Part shown: piece after piece, positions 54,600 to 62,187 of the stretch
Layout of the letters: each line of letters opens with the position of its first letter
Numbering within the stretch: position 1 is the stretch's first letter
Assembly: GCF_001514285.1 (NCBI RefSeq)
Contig: NZ_KQ949028.1
Span: 469,172-533,171, forward strand
Direction: 5' to 3'
Origin: Streptomyces sp. DSM 15324
Lineage (GTDB): Bacteria > Actinomycetota > Actinomycetes > Streptomycetales > Streptomycetaceae
Length of the DNA: 64,000 bases
Notes under the pieces: generated by a model
What the model was told of the DNA's origin: nothing
Database searches by the model: none
What the model saw: the letters and a program-made list of their open reading frames with translations, nothing else
Made by a program: the position numbers and the translations under genes

Positions 54600-55678
54600 T
54601 GATTTCCCTGGACGGGATCTCCGCCGACGAGATCGCGGCGGCCGGACCGCAGCGGCTTCGCGCCCTTCCGCAGCACGATCTGCTCACCCTCGCCGGGGAC
54701 TGGCTCGGTGAACTGGCGCCCTGGCGGGACCCCGAGAGCCTGGCGGCGATCTCCACCAGCCTGTCCGCCGAGTCGGTGCTGTCCTCGCTGTTCGTCTTCG
54801 GCGACCAGGTCGCCGAGTCCGAGGCCCGTGCGGAAATCCCCGCGCCGCTGCTCGATCTGCTGCTGCGCGCCCGCGTGCTCAGCGAGGACGCCGGGAAACT
54901 GTCGGCCGAGTACTGCCTGGTCCGCGGGGACGGCCTGGTGCTGCTGGCCGCCTGGCGGGCGGCGGGACGGGACACCGGGTCGTACGCGCCCTGGGTCGGC
55001 ACCGACTCGATCACCCTCTCCCGGCTCGTCGCCGCGCGCAGCGGGATCCGCTCGGCCCTGGACCTCGGCTGCGGCACCGGCATCCTCGGGCTGTCCGCCG
55101 CCCGGGGCGGCGCCGAGGTCTTGTCGGTCGACGTCAACCCGGAGTGCACGGCGGCCACGACCCTCAACGCCCACCTCAACGGCCTGGCCGGCCGGGTCAC
55201 CGCCACCGAGGCCGACATCATGTCCCTCTCCCTCGGCTCCCGCTTCGACCTCGTCGTCTCCAACCCGCCCTGTCTGCCGCTGCGACGCGGCTCGCTCGGC
55301 TGGCTCGCCGGCGAAGCCGGCCTGGACGGACTGGAGTTCTTCTGGGAACTCCTGCGCCAGGTGCCCGGACTCCTCACCGACGGCGGCGAGGCACTGCTCC
55401 AGGCGGCGGCCTACGGCGACGAGCACGGCCCGTTCTTCGTCCGCGAACTCGAGGCCGAACTGCGGCGGCTGAACCTCTCCGGCCGGCTCCTGCTGCGCCC
55501 CTCCACACCCCCGCGCTGGCCGGCCTTCGCCCCGCGCGACGCGCAGCAGCAGCTCACCGGCCCCCTCGGTGACGAGGTCCGCGCCTATGTCACCAGCATC
55601 GGCGCCACCCACTACTACGGCTTCGTCCTCTCGGCGCACCGCACGGGAGAGGGCCTGGAGGTGGGCCGCTTCCGCTGA
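54599..55678 (+). CDS. ptmD: SAM-dependent methyltransferase with NPPC motif (PtmD-like)
   Basis: A 359-residue protein. The first 140 residues are a helical domain; the Rossmann methyltransferase follows, with DLGCGTG at 155-161 and NPPC near 222-225. An NPP(Y/F) type motif is usual in enzymes methylating exocyclic N atoms (HemK, RsmC). In pactamycin this gene is thought to methylate the urea nitrogen. An rRNA target linked to self-resistance is a weaker alternative. GTG (54596) or ATG (54599) start; I use the ATG, which has GAGGAG upstream. Confidence 0.85.
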   Translation: MISLDGISADEIAAAGPQRLRALPQHDLLTLAGDWLGELAPWRDPESLAAISTSLSAESVLSSLFVFGDQVAESEARAEIPAPLLDLLLRARVLSEDAGKLSAEYCLVRGDGLVLLAAWRAAGRDTGSYAPWVGTDSITLSRLVAARSGIRSALDLGCGTGILGLSAARGGAEVLSVDVNPECTAATTLNAHLNGLAGRVTATEADIMSLSLGSRFDLVVSNPPCLPLRRGSLGWLAGEAGLDGLEFFWELLRQVPGLLTDGGEALLQAAAYGDEHGPFFVRELEAELRRLNLSGRLLLRPSTPPRWPAFAPRDAQQQLTGPLGDEVRAYVTSIGATHYYGFVLSAHRTGEGLEVGRFR

Positions 55679-55696
55679 ACGGCCCCCATCCGTTGG

Positions 55697-55739
55697 TCCC
55701 CCGGCCCCGCCCACAAGACCTGGGCGGGGGACCGGGGGA
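55697..55739. terminator. Hairpin between convergent ptmD and ptmE
   Basis: A 17-bp GC stem with a two-base bulge (55697-55713 with 55721-55739) and a 7-base loop, just after the ptmD stop. The rest of the 372-base gap (55741-56050) is G/T-rich low-complexity sequence with no gene that I can support. Confidence 0.6.
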
Positions 55740-56050
55740 GACCGGGGTGGTGCATGCCGGGTTGGGGGCGGTGGCCGGCTGCGGGGCGGTGGCCGCCCAA
55801 GGCGTGCGTCGGCTCTGCGCGGGGCACCGGCGGCGGCCTGTGAGGTGTCGCCGGTCGGCCGAGAGCCCGCGGCGGTCGGCCGGGGGGGCGTGGGGTGTGC
55901 GTCGGGTGGCGGTGGTCGGTCGGGAGGTGGCGGGGGCGGTGCCGGTGCCCGGGCTGGGTGGTGTCGTCGGCCGGGAGCGTGGCGGCGGTGGCTGGTCGAG
56001 GGGTGGTGGGCCGTGTTGGGGCCGGGGCCGGGCGTGGTGGGCCCGGGGGG

Positions 56051-56581
56051 TCATGTGGTCGTCTGACCGAGCCATCGTGGGCCCAGGTCGGCGCGTTCCA
56101 GGGCGGCGACCGCGTCCGTCGCCTCCAGCAGGGTCAGGCGGGTGGTGTCGACCAGGCGGATGCCGGGGACGTCGGGCACCTCCCCGTCCAGGTGCCGTTC
56201 CGCCAGCCGGCCCTCGACGAAGAGCCGCCCGCCCGCGTCGCCCTCGATCCGGGCGGCCAGCGCGTCCGCGTCGGCCCGCAGCCCGTAGTAGACCGGCTCC
56301 GCCCCGAGCTCCCCGAACACCCGGTGGAAGCGCTCGTAGGCCCGGCCCGCGAGGACCACCCCGGTGACGACCACGACCCGCGCCCCCCACGCCCGGTACA
56401 CCGGCAGGGCGGCGCGCAGGCTCGCCGCCATGAGGTCGTACAACTCCTCGCCCCCGTCCCAGGGATGGACGACCGGGTCGCAGTCCATCGCCGCGGCCGG
56501 GACGCCGTACCGCGTCACCAGCTGATGCCCGAGCCGGGTCTTGCCGACCCCGGGCGCCCCCGTGATCACCACGACGCGCAT
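56051..56581 (-). CDS. ptmE: P-loop NTPase of kinase type (PtmE-like)
   Basis: A 176-residue protein with Walker A GAPGVGKT at 8-15 and the overall look of a small-molecule or nucleoside kinase (VVVVTGVVLAGRAYERF, LAARIEGDAGGRLF). The ptmE gene of S. pactum was reported, with ptmF, to be needed for cluster expression. So either it is an ATPase partner of the DNA-binding protein or it makes a phosphorylated signal. One-base overlap with ptmF shows coupling. No DNA-binding domain is visible. Confidence 0.85.
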   Translation of the reverse strand: MRVVVITGAPGVGKTRLGHQLVTRYGVPAAAMDCDPVVHPWDGGEELYDLMAASLRAALPVYRAWGARVVVVTGVVLAGRAYERFHRVFGELGAEPVYYGLRADADALAARIEGDAGGRLFVEGRLAERHLDGEVPDVPGIRLVDTTRLTLLEATDAVAALERADLGPRWLGQTTT

Positions 56582-57216
56582 CAGTGCGTGTCCTCGCGGA
56601 CCGTGCCCACCAGGCGGAAGCCCAGGTGAGGGATCTTCAGGAGCTTCGCCCCGGAGTCGATGTCCAGGAACTTCTGCTTCAGCACGGAGGTCACCTTGTT
56701 CACGTCCTCCCCGCCGGCCGCCCGGCCGAGTTCCTCGCGCGAGACGATCTGACCCGGCCGGTCGGCCAGCAGCCGCAGCAGCCCCGCCTCCGCCTCGGTC
56801 ACCGGCGCCGACTTCGAAGGGGAGCGGAGCGTCCCCCTCCCGTCGAGCGTGAGCACCTGGGTGTTCTCGGGCGGTGTGACGTTCTTGAGATAGCCGAGGG
56901 TCTCCACCAGCCGTTCCCGCCGCAGCGGGCTGGCCAGCGTGAAGCTGTACCCGCGCGAGACCGCCGCGAGGACCTCGGTGGCGGAGATACGGTCCAGGAC
57001 CGCGATCGCGTAGCCGCCGCCGCGTTTCAGCTCCTCCGCGGCGGGCTCGTCGGGCCCGGCGGCGGCGATCCGGTGGAAGGCGACCAACCGGGCGCCGGGC
57101 GGCGCCGCGTCGGCCGCCTCGGGATCGGTCACCGCCAGGGTGAGACCCACCTCGGCGCAGGCGTCCGCGAGGACCTCCAGGTCCGCCGGGGCCAGGGACT
57201 GAGCCAGTGCATACAT
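56581..57216 (-). CDS. ptmF: Winged-helix regulator with degenerate receiver (PtmF-like)
   Basis: A 211-residue protein. N-terminal 115 residues have the alternating fold of a response-regulator receiver but lack the phosphorylatable Asp (the expected position reads VAFHR). C-terminal 80 residues form an OmpR-type winged helix (EAEAGLLRLLADRPGQIVSR ... FLDIDSGAKLLKIPHLGFRL). Probably an orphan, non-phosphorylated regulator of ptm genes, as recalled from gene-knockout work. Upstream of ptmE in one transcript with it. Confidence 0.82.
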   Translation of the reverse strand: MYALAQSLAPADLEVLADACAEVGLTLAVTDPEAADAAPPGARLVAFHRIAAAGPDEPAAEELKRGGGYAIAVLDRISATEVLAAVSRGYSFTLASPLRRERLVETLGYLKNVTPPENTQVLTLDGRGTLRSPSKSAPVTEAEAGLLRLLADRPGQIVSREELGRAAGGEDVNKVTSVLKQKFLDIDSGAKLLKIPHLGFRLVGTVREDTH

Positions 57217-57252
57217 GGGAAACCCTTCACGGAGTTCTCTTGGGAGGGCCGG

Positions 57253-58224
57253 TCAGCCGCGCAGCCGCCAGATCCGCTCGGCGGCCGGCCCGTGCGAGCC
57301 CTCCGCCAGGCGGGTGCCGTGCCGGTGGATGCGCCGGACGATGCCCCGGCGCACCTGGATGCGATAGGCGCCCAGCGCCTCGGACTTGGTGAGCGCCGCC
57401 GTCCCGTCCACCGGCCACAGCTCGGGGTGCAGTTCCCCGAGGCCCGCCTCGGCCAGCCGGGCGCCGAGTGCGCGCGCGGTCTCCTCCGCCGAGGAGAACA
57501 GCGCGTACGGCTGGTCCTCGTAGAAGACGAGCCGCGCCCCGCCGAGCCGCCCGCCGCGCGCCAGCGCGAGCACCGCCTCCCGGCAGGCGAGGTGATCGAC
57601 GTGACCGCCGACGCCGAGCGGCGCGCAGACCAGGCCGGCGCCCGCGAGCGCCGTGCCCAGCCGCGCGGTGACCGCGTCGAACAGCTCCGGCTCCTCGCGC
57701 GCGAAGCCGTCGGACCAGGCCGGGTCGGTGAAGAACGCCTCCCGTCTCAGCTCGCGGTCGGCGGCGTCGACGAAACCGAGCAGCTCCACCCGGGCACCCA
57801 GCACCCGGGCGGCGACCGTCTCCTCGGCGAGCAGCAGACGCCGGGTCAGCTCCGGACGTACGGCGTAGTACGGGTCCTTGGTCCAGGTCTCCACGCTGAA
57901 CACGTCGACGAACCGGCCGCCGCGCCGGGCCACCGTGCCGCCCAGCGCCAGCGCGGCGTCGTCCGGGTGCGGGGACACGACGACCGGCGCCAGGGGATCC
58001 GCGGGTGCGGCCGGCGGGGCCATGAGCAGCAGCCCGAGCCGCCGCCAGCGGGCGAGGCGCTCGCGCTCCGCCGCGGTGAAGGCCGCAAGGGGGCGCCGGC
58101 CGTCGCACCGGGAGAGCAGCGCGGTGTCCGCGTCCACCTCGTGCCCCAGGAAACACAGCCGGCCGTCGACCGTCTCGACATGCGGCAGAGTGATCGGGCA
58201 CCAGGTGTCAGGAATCTCTGTCAT
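57253..58224 (-). CDS. ptmG: PIG-L family deacetylase with N-terminal PqqD-like segment (PtmG-like)
   Basis: A 323-residue LmbE/PIG-L enzyme. Zinc ligands are in PHPDDA (His86, Asp88, Asp89) and GGHVDHLACREA (about 211). It removes the acetyl group of an N-acetyl-glucosamine glycoside; this matches ptmG in pactamycin. The first 75 residues are not part of the usual PIG-L domain: HEVDADTALLSRCDGRRPLA ... ARWRRLGLLL has the strand-strand-helix pattern of PqqD/RRE winged helices. Leads the ptmG-F-E transcript. Confidence 0.88.
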   Translation of the reverse strand: MTEIPDTWCPITLPHVETVDGRLCFLGHEVDADTALLSRCDGRRPLAAFTAAERERLARWRRLGLLLMAPPAAPADPLAPVVVSPHPDDAALALGGTVARRGGRFVDVFSVETWTKDPYYAVRPELTRRLLLAEETVAARVLGARVELLGFVDAADRELRREAFFTDPAWSDGFAREEPELFDAVTARLGTALAGAGLVCAPLGVGGHVDHLACREAVLALARGGRLGGARLVFYEDQPYALFSSAEETARALGARLAEAGLGELHPELWPVDGTAALTKSEALGAYRIQVRRGIVRRIHRHGTRLAEGSHGPAAERIWRLRG

Positions 58225-58711
58225 GTATCTCCGAGCCCGGGCGGTGAGGAATGACAGCCGTAATAAGGCGGGAGCATACCGATCACCGCCGGGCCCGCAC
58301 AGGGTGCGTTCCAGAGCGGCAGAAAATGGGGGACCGGTGGCCGAAAATATTCCGATCGCGTTGCTCTGATCATTTTTTCTGCGTGCTGCGGGGCGATAGG
58401 TTTCCGGTCATTCATTCCGCCCCCGAGACCTGATCGCCCGGAGCCGTGCCCACCGTACCCGATGCCGGCCGAGCGGTGCGGGTACCCCACTGATTTCCCA
58501 CGTCAACCACCCTGCACCGGGAGGCGTTGTGCGGCGCCGCACCAGGTCCGTCCGGTGGCCTTCGGTCAGGCGCCCGGCCTGGCCGAACAGAGGCGGAACG
58601 ATTGGCCATGATTCCGGTCGGGTTGCCGCGGCCCCATTGCACGGGGGATCTTCTCCTGTAGCCTCGAAGAGCGATTTGGCCTGTCGGATCGATTAGAGGA
58701 CGAGGCAGGGA
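58225..58711. other. 487-bp divergent gap between ptmG and ptmH
   Basis: No gene is supported here. It is the largest gene-free stretch of the cluster and has two AT-richer patches (about 58320-58420 and 58655-58700). Promoters for both operons must lie here. The motif GGTCATTCATTCCGC (58406-58420) is a weak resemblance to a PHO-box unit only. Confidence 0.5.
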
Positions 58712-60613
58712 ATGGCGACGCGCGTACTACTCGTTCAGCAAGGAGTGTGGGGGAATTCGGCGGTCTCCATGCCGCTGGCGATCGGCTACCTGAAGGCGTA
58801 CGCCGAGGCCGACGAACGCATTCGACGGCACATGGACATCTCCCTGAGGAACTACCCCGGCGACGCCGGACTCAACGCCATGGCCCGTGATCTCGTACGG
58901 GACGGCTGCCCCGACATCCTCTGCTTCTCCGTGCTCGGCTGGAACTTCCGCGCCTTCGGTGCCCTCGCCGAGACCTTCAAACAGCTGAACCCGAACGGCT
59001 GGGTCGTCTTCGGCGGCAACCACGTCGCCCACCAGGGAGAGCGCGTCTTCCGGACGTTCCCGCAGGTCGACGTCGTGGTGAACGGCGAAGGGGAACTGGT
59101 CTTCCGGGACCTGATGAACGCCTGCCTGGACGGCGCCGGCCGCGACGGACTCCACGGGATCGCCGGCATCTCCTTCCGGGAGGCCGGAGGAGACCTCGTC
59201 ACCACCCCCGAGCGCGAACGCATCAAGGACCTGGAGATCCTGCCCTCGCCGATCCTCACCGGGGCGATCCCGCTCGTCGACCGTCAGGGCCGCTTCCTCT
59301 ACGACTACGCCCTCATGGAGACCAACCGGGGCTGCCCGTACAAGTGCGCCTTCTGTTATTGGGGAGGTGCCACCGGACAGAAGATGCGGGCGTTCTCCCG
59401 GGAACGGCTGCGCGCGGAACTGGAGGTGCTCGGCCGGCGCGGAGCGGAAATCCTCATGCTCGCCGACTCCAATTTCGGACTCCTGCGCCAGGACGAGGAA
59501 TTCCTTGACGATCTTCTCCGGGTGCGGCGTAAATACGGCTTCCCGAGACGGCTGGAAACCTCCTGGGCCAAGAACAAGTCGCCCGGTTTCTACCGCATCA
59601 TGGAAAAGATGAAGCAGTCCGGGATGCACAGCGCTTTCATCCTGGCCCTCCAGACCATGGACGATTCCGTGCTGGATCTGATGCGCCGCCGGAACATGAA
59701 GCTGAACGACTGGGAAAGCCTGGTCGCCTGGCTCACCGACCATGGCATCACCCCGTATCTGGAGCTGATCTGGGGAGCGCCGGGCGAGACCGTCGCCTCA
59801 TTCCTCGACGGGTACGACCGGGCCGCCCGGCACACCCCGTTCATCGCCGTCCACCCCCTCATGCTGCTGCCGAACACCGAATACCACGACAAGAAGGAAC
59901 AGCACGGAATGGTGACCGTGCGCGGCGAGCAGGACGACTTCGACTATGTGCTCGCCCACCGCACGATGACCCTCGCGGACAACGAGCGCATGCTCCGCTT
60001 CATCTGCTGGAACCGGGTCCTGGCCCGCAGTCTGTGGCTGCACAACATCTGGGTCGCCCTGCGCGAACTCGCCGATGTCCCCCAGTCCCGCGTCATCCTC
60101 AGCTTCTCCGACTGGATCGACAAGAGCGAGGACCCCGAGGCCCGGGAGCTGCACGCGCTGGCCCGGCCCACCAGCTCCGCCAGTGAGAACGTCGACCCCA
60201 ACGTCTGGCGGCTGCTCACCAAACGGCTGCTGCGGCTGTGGTGGGAGGAGGCCCTGCGCCCCGGCCTGCCCGAGGAGCTGCTGCCGCTCCTCGACGAGGT
60301 GTTCCGCTACGACCTGATGTGCCAGCCCGTGCGCCCGCTGCCCGACGGCTCGGGCCCCGAGGAGGACCTCCCGGTCGTCACCCGGCACGGCGAACGCTGG
60401 TACCTGCGCAGCGACACGGAGTTCACCCACCCCGTGCCCCGGCTGATCGCCGCGCTGCGGCGCGGCGAGAGCGTGAGCACACGACCCGAGCGCCACACCG
60501 CGGACTTCTACTACCGCACCGAGTTCGGCGGTGACCTCCAGCACTACTTCCGCATGGACCGCTTCCGCGGACTGACGGAGCAGCAGCTGGAGCAGCAGTT
60601 CAGCCAGGCCTGA
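58712..60613 (+). CDS. ptmH: Cobalamin-dependent radical SAM C-methyltransferase (PtmH-like, KedN5 type)
   Basis: A 633-residue class B radical SAM methyltransferase. The cobalamin-binding region (1-150) has no DxHxxG, normal for the class. Cluster cysteines are Cys208, Cys212, Cys215 (CPYKCAFC) in ETNRGCPYKCAFCYWGG. The C-terminal 200 residues are a helical extension. In S. pactum, loss of ptmH gives demethylated analogues, so it methylates an unactivated carbon of the core (literature, recalled). ATG with GAGGACGAGG upstream; starts a co-translated run. Confidence 0.9.
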   Translation: MATRVLLVQQGVWGNSAVSMPLAIGYLKAYAEADERIRRHMDISLRNYPGDAGLNAMARDLVRDGCPDILCFSVLGWNFRAFGALAETFKQLNPNGWVVFGGNHVAHQGERVFRTFPQVDVVVNGEGELVFRDLMNACLDGAGRDGLHGIAGISFREAGGDLVTTPERERIKDLEILPSPILTGAIPLVDRQGRFLYDYALMETNRGCPYKCAFCYWGGATGQKMRAFSRERLRAELEVLGRRGAEILMLADSNFGLLRQDEEFLDDLLRVRRKYGFPRRLETSWAKNKSPGFYRIMEKMKQSGMHSAFILALQTMDDSVLDLMRRRNMKLNDWESLVAWLTDHGITPYLELIWGAPGETVASFLDGYDRAARHTPFIAVHPLMLLPNTEYHDKKEQHGMVTVRGEQDDFDYVLAHRTMTLADNERMLRFICWNRVLARSLWLHNIWVALRELADVPQSRVILSFSDWIDKSEDPEARELHALARPTSSASENVDPNVWRLLTKRLLRLWWEEALRPGLPEELLPLLDEVFRYDLMCQPVRPLPDGSGPEEDLPVVTRHGERWYLRSDTEFTHPVPRLIAALRRGESVSTRPERHTADFYYRTEFGGDLQHYFRMDRFRGLTEQQLEQQFSQA

Positions 60614-60646
60614 CCCCAGCACCCCACCTCACGGGAGACATTGACG

Positions 60647-60922
60647 ATGGACCGCGCCGGGCTCATTCGGGACCTCCACGAGATAGCGGCGGGCATGACC
60701 AAGGGCGAGCACCGGCAGCCGCCGGGGGAGGGCGACGCCAGCCTCGTCGACCAGTACGGGTTCAGCTCCCTGGACGCCCTGGAGTACCTGCTGATCCTCG
60801 AGGAGAAGTTCGACGTCGTGTTCGAGGACGAGGACCTGACGGAGGAGACCCTCTTCTCCATCGAGGGGCTCGCCGCCTACATCATGGACCAGAGGACCGG
60901 CGAGAGTCCTTCCCTGACGTGA
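60647..60922 (+). CDS. ptmI: Acyl carrier protein (PtmI-like)
   Basis: A 91-residue carrier protein. The phosphopantetheine Ser41 lies in QYGFSSLDALEYLLILEEKF, followed by acidic helix 3 (EDEDLTEETL). It probably carries the 3-aminobenzoyl chain. I use ATG 60647 (GGGAGA upstream); a TTG two codons earlier is possible. Stop overlaps ptmJ in GTGA. Confidence 0.92.
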   Translation: MDRAGLIRDLHEIAAGMTKGEHRQPPGEGDASLVDQYGFSSLDALEYLLILEEKFDVVFEDEDLTEETLFSIEGLAAYIMDQRTGESPSLT

Positions 60923-62187
60923 GCGGTGACACAGCGGTCAGTGTGGTCGTACCGACCCGTGACCGGACCACGCGTCTGCTGCTCACGCTCACGGCCCTGG
61001 GGCGACAGACCCTCGGCCGGGAGCGGTTCGAGGTCGTCCTGGTCGACGACGCCCTGCGCCCCGGCGCCGTCGCCCAGGTGCTGTCGGCCCTCCCGCCGGG
61101 GCTGCGGGTCCGCACCGCCGCCACGGGCGGGCGCGGCGCCGCTCACGCCCGCAACACCGGGGCGCGGTCGGCCCGTGGAGAGCTCCTGCTGTTCCTCGAC
61201 GACGACACCGTCGCCGGCCCCGGGCTGCTGGAGACACACCTCGCGGCCCACGCGCGCACGGGGACCGCCGTGCTGCACAGCGCCGTCACCGATCTCTCCG
61301 CCTTCGCCCTGACCCCCGACCCGGACCCGATCCGGCCGGCCCTCGTCGGCGCGCGGGGACGGCGGATCGAGCCCGCCACCCTCGCCCGCCTCGACACGGC
61401 CGTTCCCCTCCTCGGGCCGCGCCGCTCCTTCATCGAGCGCACCGCCCGCCGGGTGATCCGCTCGCCCGGCCACCCCGCGCTGCACTGGCTCGTGTGCATC
61501 GGCACCGCCACCAGCGTCCGGCGCACCCTCTTCGAGCGGGTGGGCGGCTTCGACGAGCACTACGGCGAGCTGTGGGGCGGCGAGGACCTCGAACTGGGGT
61601 TGCGGCTCGCGGCCGCGGGTGCCCGTTTCGGCCTCCTCGACCCGGTCTCGTACCACCTCCCGACCGCCCGCCGGGACACCGGCGACCTCCTGCCCCGCTT
61701 CTGGCAGCGCGTCGCCGACCGCCACGGCGACCCCCGGCTGGCCGACGTGGGCACCTATCTCACCGGCCGGCTCCCCCTGGCCGAACTCGCCGAACGGCTC
61801 GGCCCACCGACGGGCTTGTCACTGCGTGGCTGGTCACCGGGCGGCGCGTCCCTGGACGGCTTGTCACCGGACGGCTTGTCACCGGGTGGCTTGTCACCGG
61901 ACGGGGTGCCATCGGTTGGCTTGTCACCGGGCGGGGTGTCTTCGGGGGGCCTGTCACAGGCCGCCCTCCCACCAGTCGGCGTGTCACTGGCCGACCTGTT
62001 ACCGGCTGGCGTGTCACCGGCTGACCCTTCACCGGCTGGCGTGTCACCGGCCGACCCTTCACCGGCCAGCGTGCTACCGGCCGACCTTCCACCAGCCGAC
62101 TTCCCACCGGCCGGCCACCCCCCAGTCGGCGTGCCGCAGGCCGGGCTCCCCCTGAACAACCCCCCTGTGGCCGGGGCGGCGTCATGA
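60919..62187 (+). CDS. ptmJ: Family 2 glycosyltransferase with repeat-rich C-terminal tail (PtmJ-like)
   Basis: A 422-residue protein. The GT-A domain (1-285) has SVVVPTRDR at the start, DXD in FLDDDTV (94-96) and a GGEDLELGLRL acceptor-site helix near residue 216. It adds GlcNAc to the aryl-ketone acceptor in pactamycin, on or off the ACP. Residues about 300-420 are pentapeptide-like repeats rich in Gly, Leu, Ser, Pro (units such as GLSPD, GVSPA), not part of the GT fold. Overlaps both neighbours by four bases. Confidence 0.88.
   Translation: MSGDTAVSVVVPTRDRTTRLLLTLTALGRQTLGRERFEVVLVDDALRPGAVAQVLSALPPGLRVRTAATGGRGAAHARNTGARSARGELLLFLDDDTVAGPGLLETHLAAHARTGTAVLHSAVTDLSAFALTPDPDPIRPALVGARGRRIEPATLARLDTAVPLLGPRRSFIERTARRVIRSPGHPALHWLVCIGTATSVRRTLFERVGGFDEHYGELWGGEDLELGLRLAAAGARFGLLDPVSYHLPTARRDTGDLLPRFWQRVADRHGDPRLADVGTYLTGRLPLAELAERLGPPTGLSLRGWSPGGASLDGLSPDGLSPGGLSPDGVPSVGLSPGGVSSGGLSQAALPPVGVSLADLLPAGVSPADPSPAGVSPADPSPASVLPADLPPADFPPAGHPPVGVPQAGLPLNNPPVAGAAS
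61815..62160 (+). repeat. Degenerate 15-bp repeat array in the ptmJ 3' end
   Basis: Many copies of a 15-base unit related to TTGTCACCGGACGGC, first nearly identical then diverging, encode about 23 pentapeptides. The opposite strand of the same array is also an open low-complexity frame. Unit length keeps frame on copy change. Its absence from the catalytic fold suggests recent expansion. Confidence 0.8.

Noticed and set aside
55741..56050. Open frames in several directions in the G/T-rich gap after ptmD
   Set aside because: Low-complexity sequence with no start signal or family match; read as an intergenic region between convergent genes.
58406..58420. PHO box (PhoP site) in the ptmG-ptmH gap
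   Set aside because: Only one imperfect unit; PHO boxes need at least two direct repeats of 11 bases.
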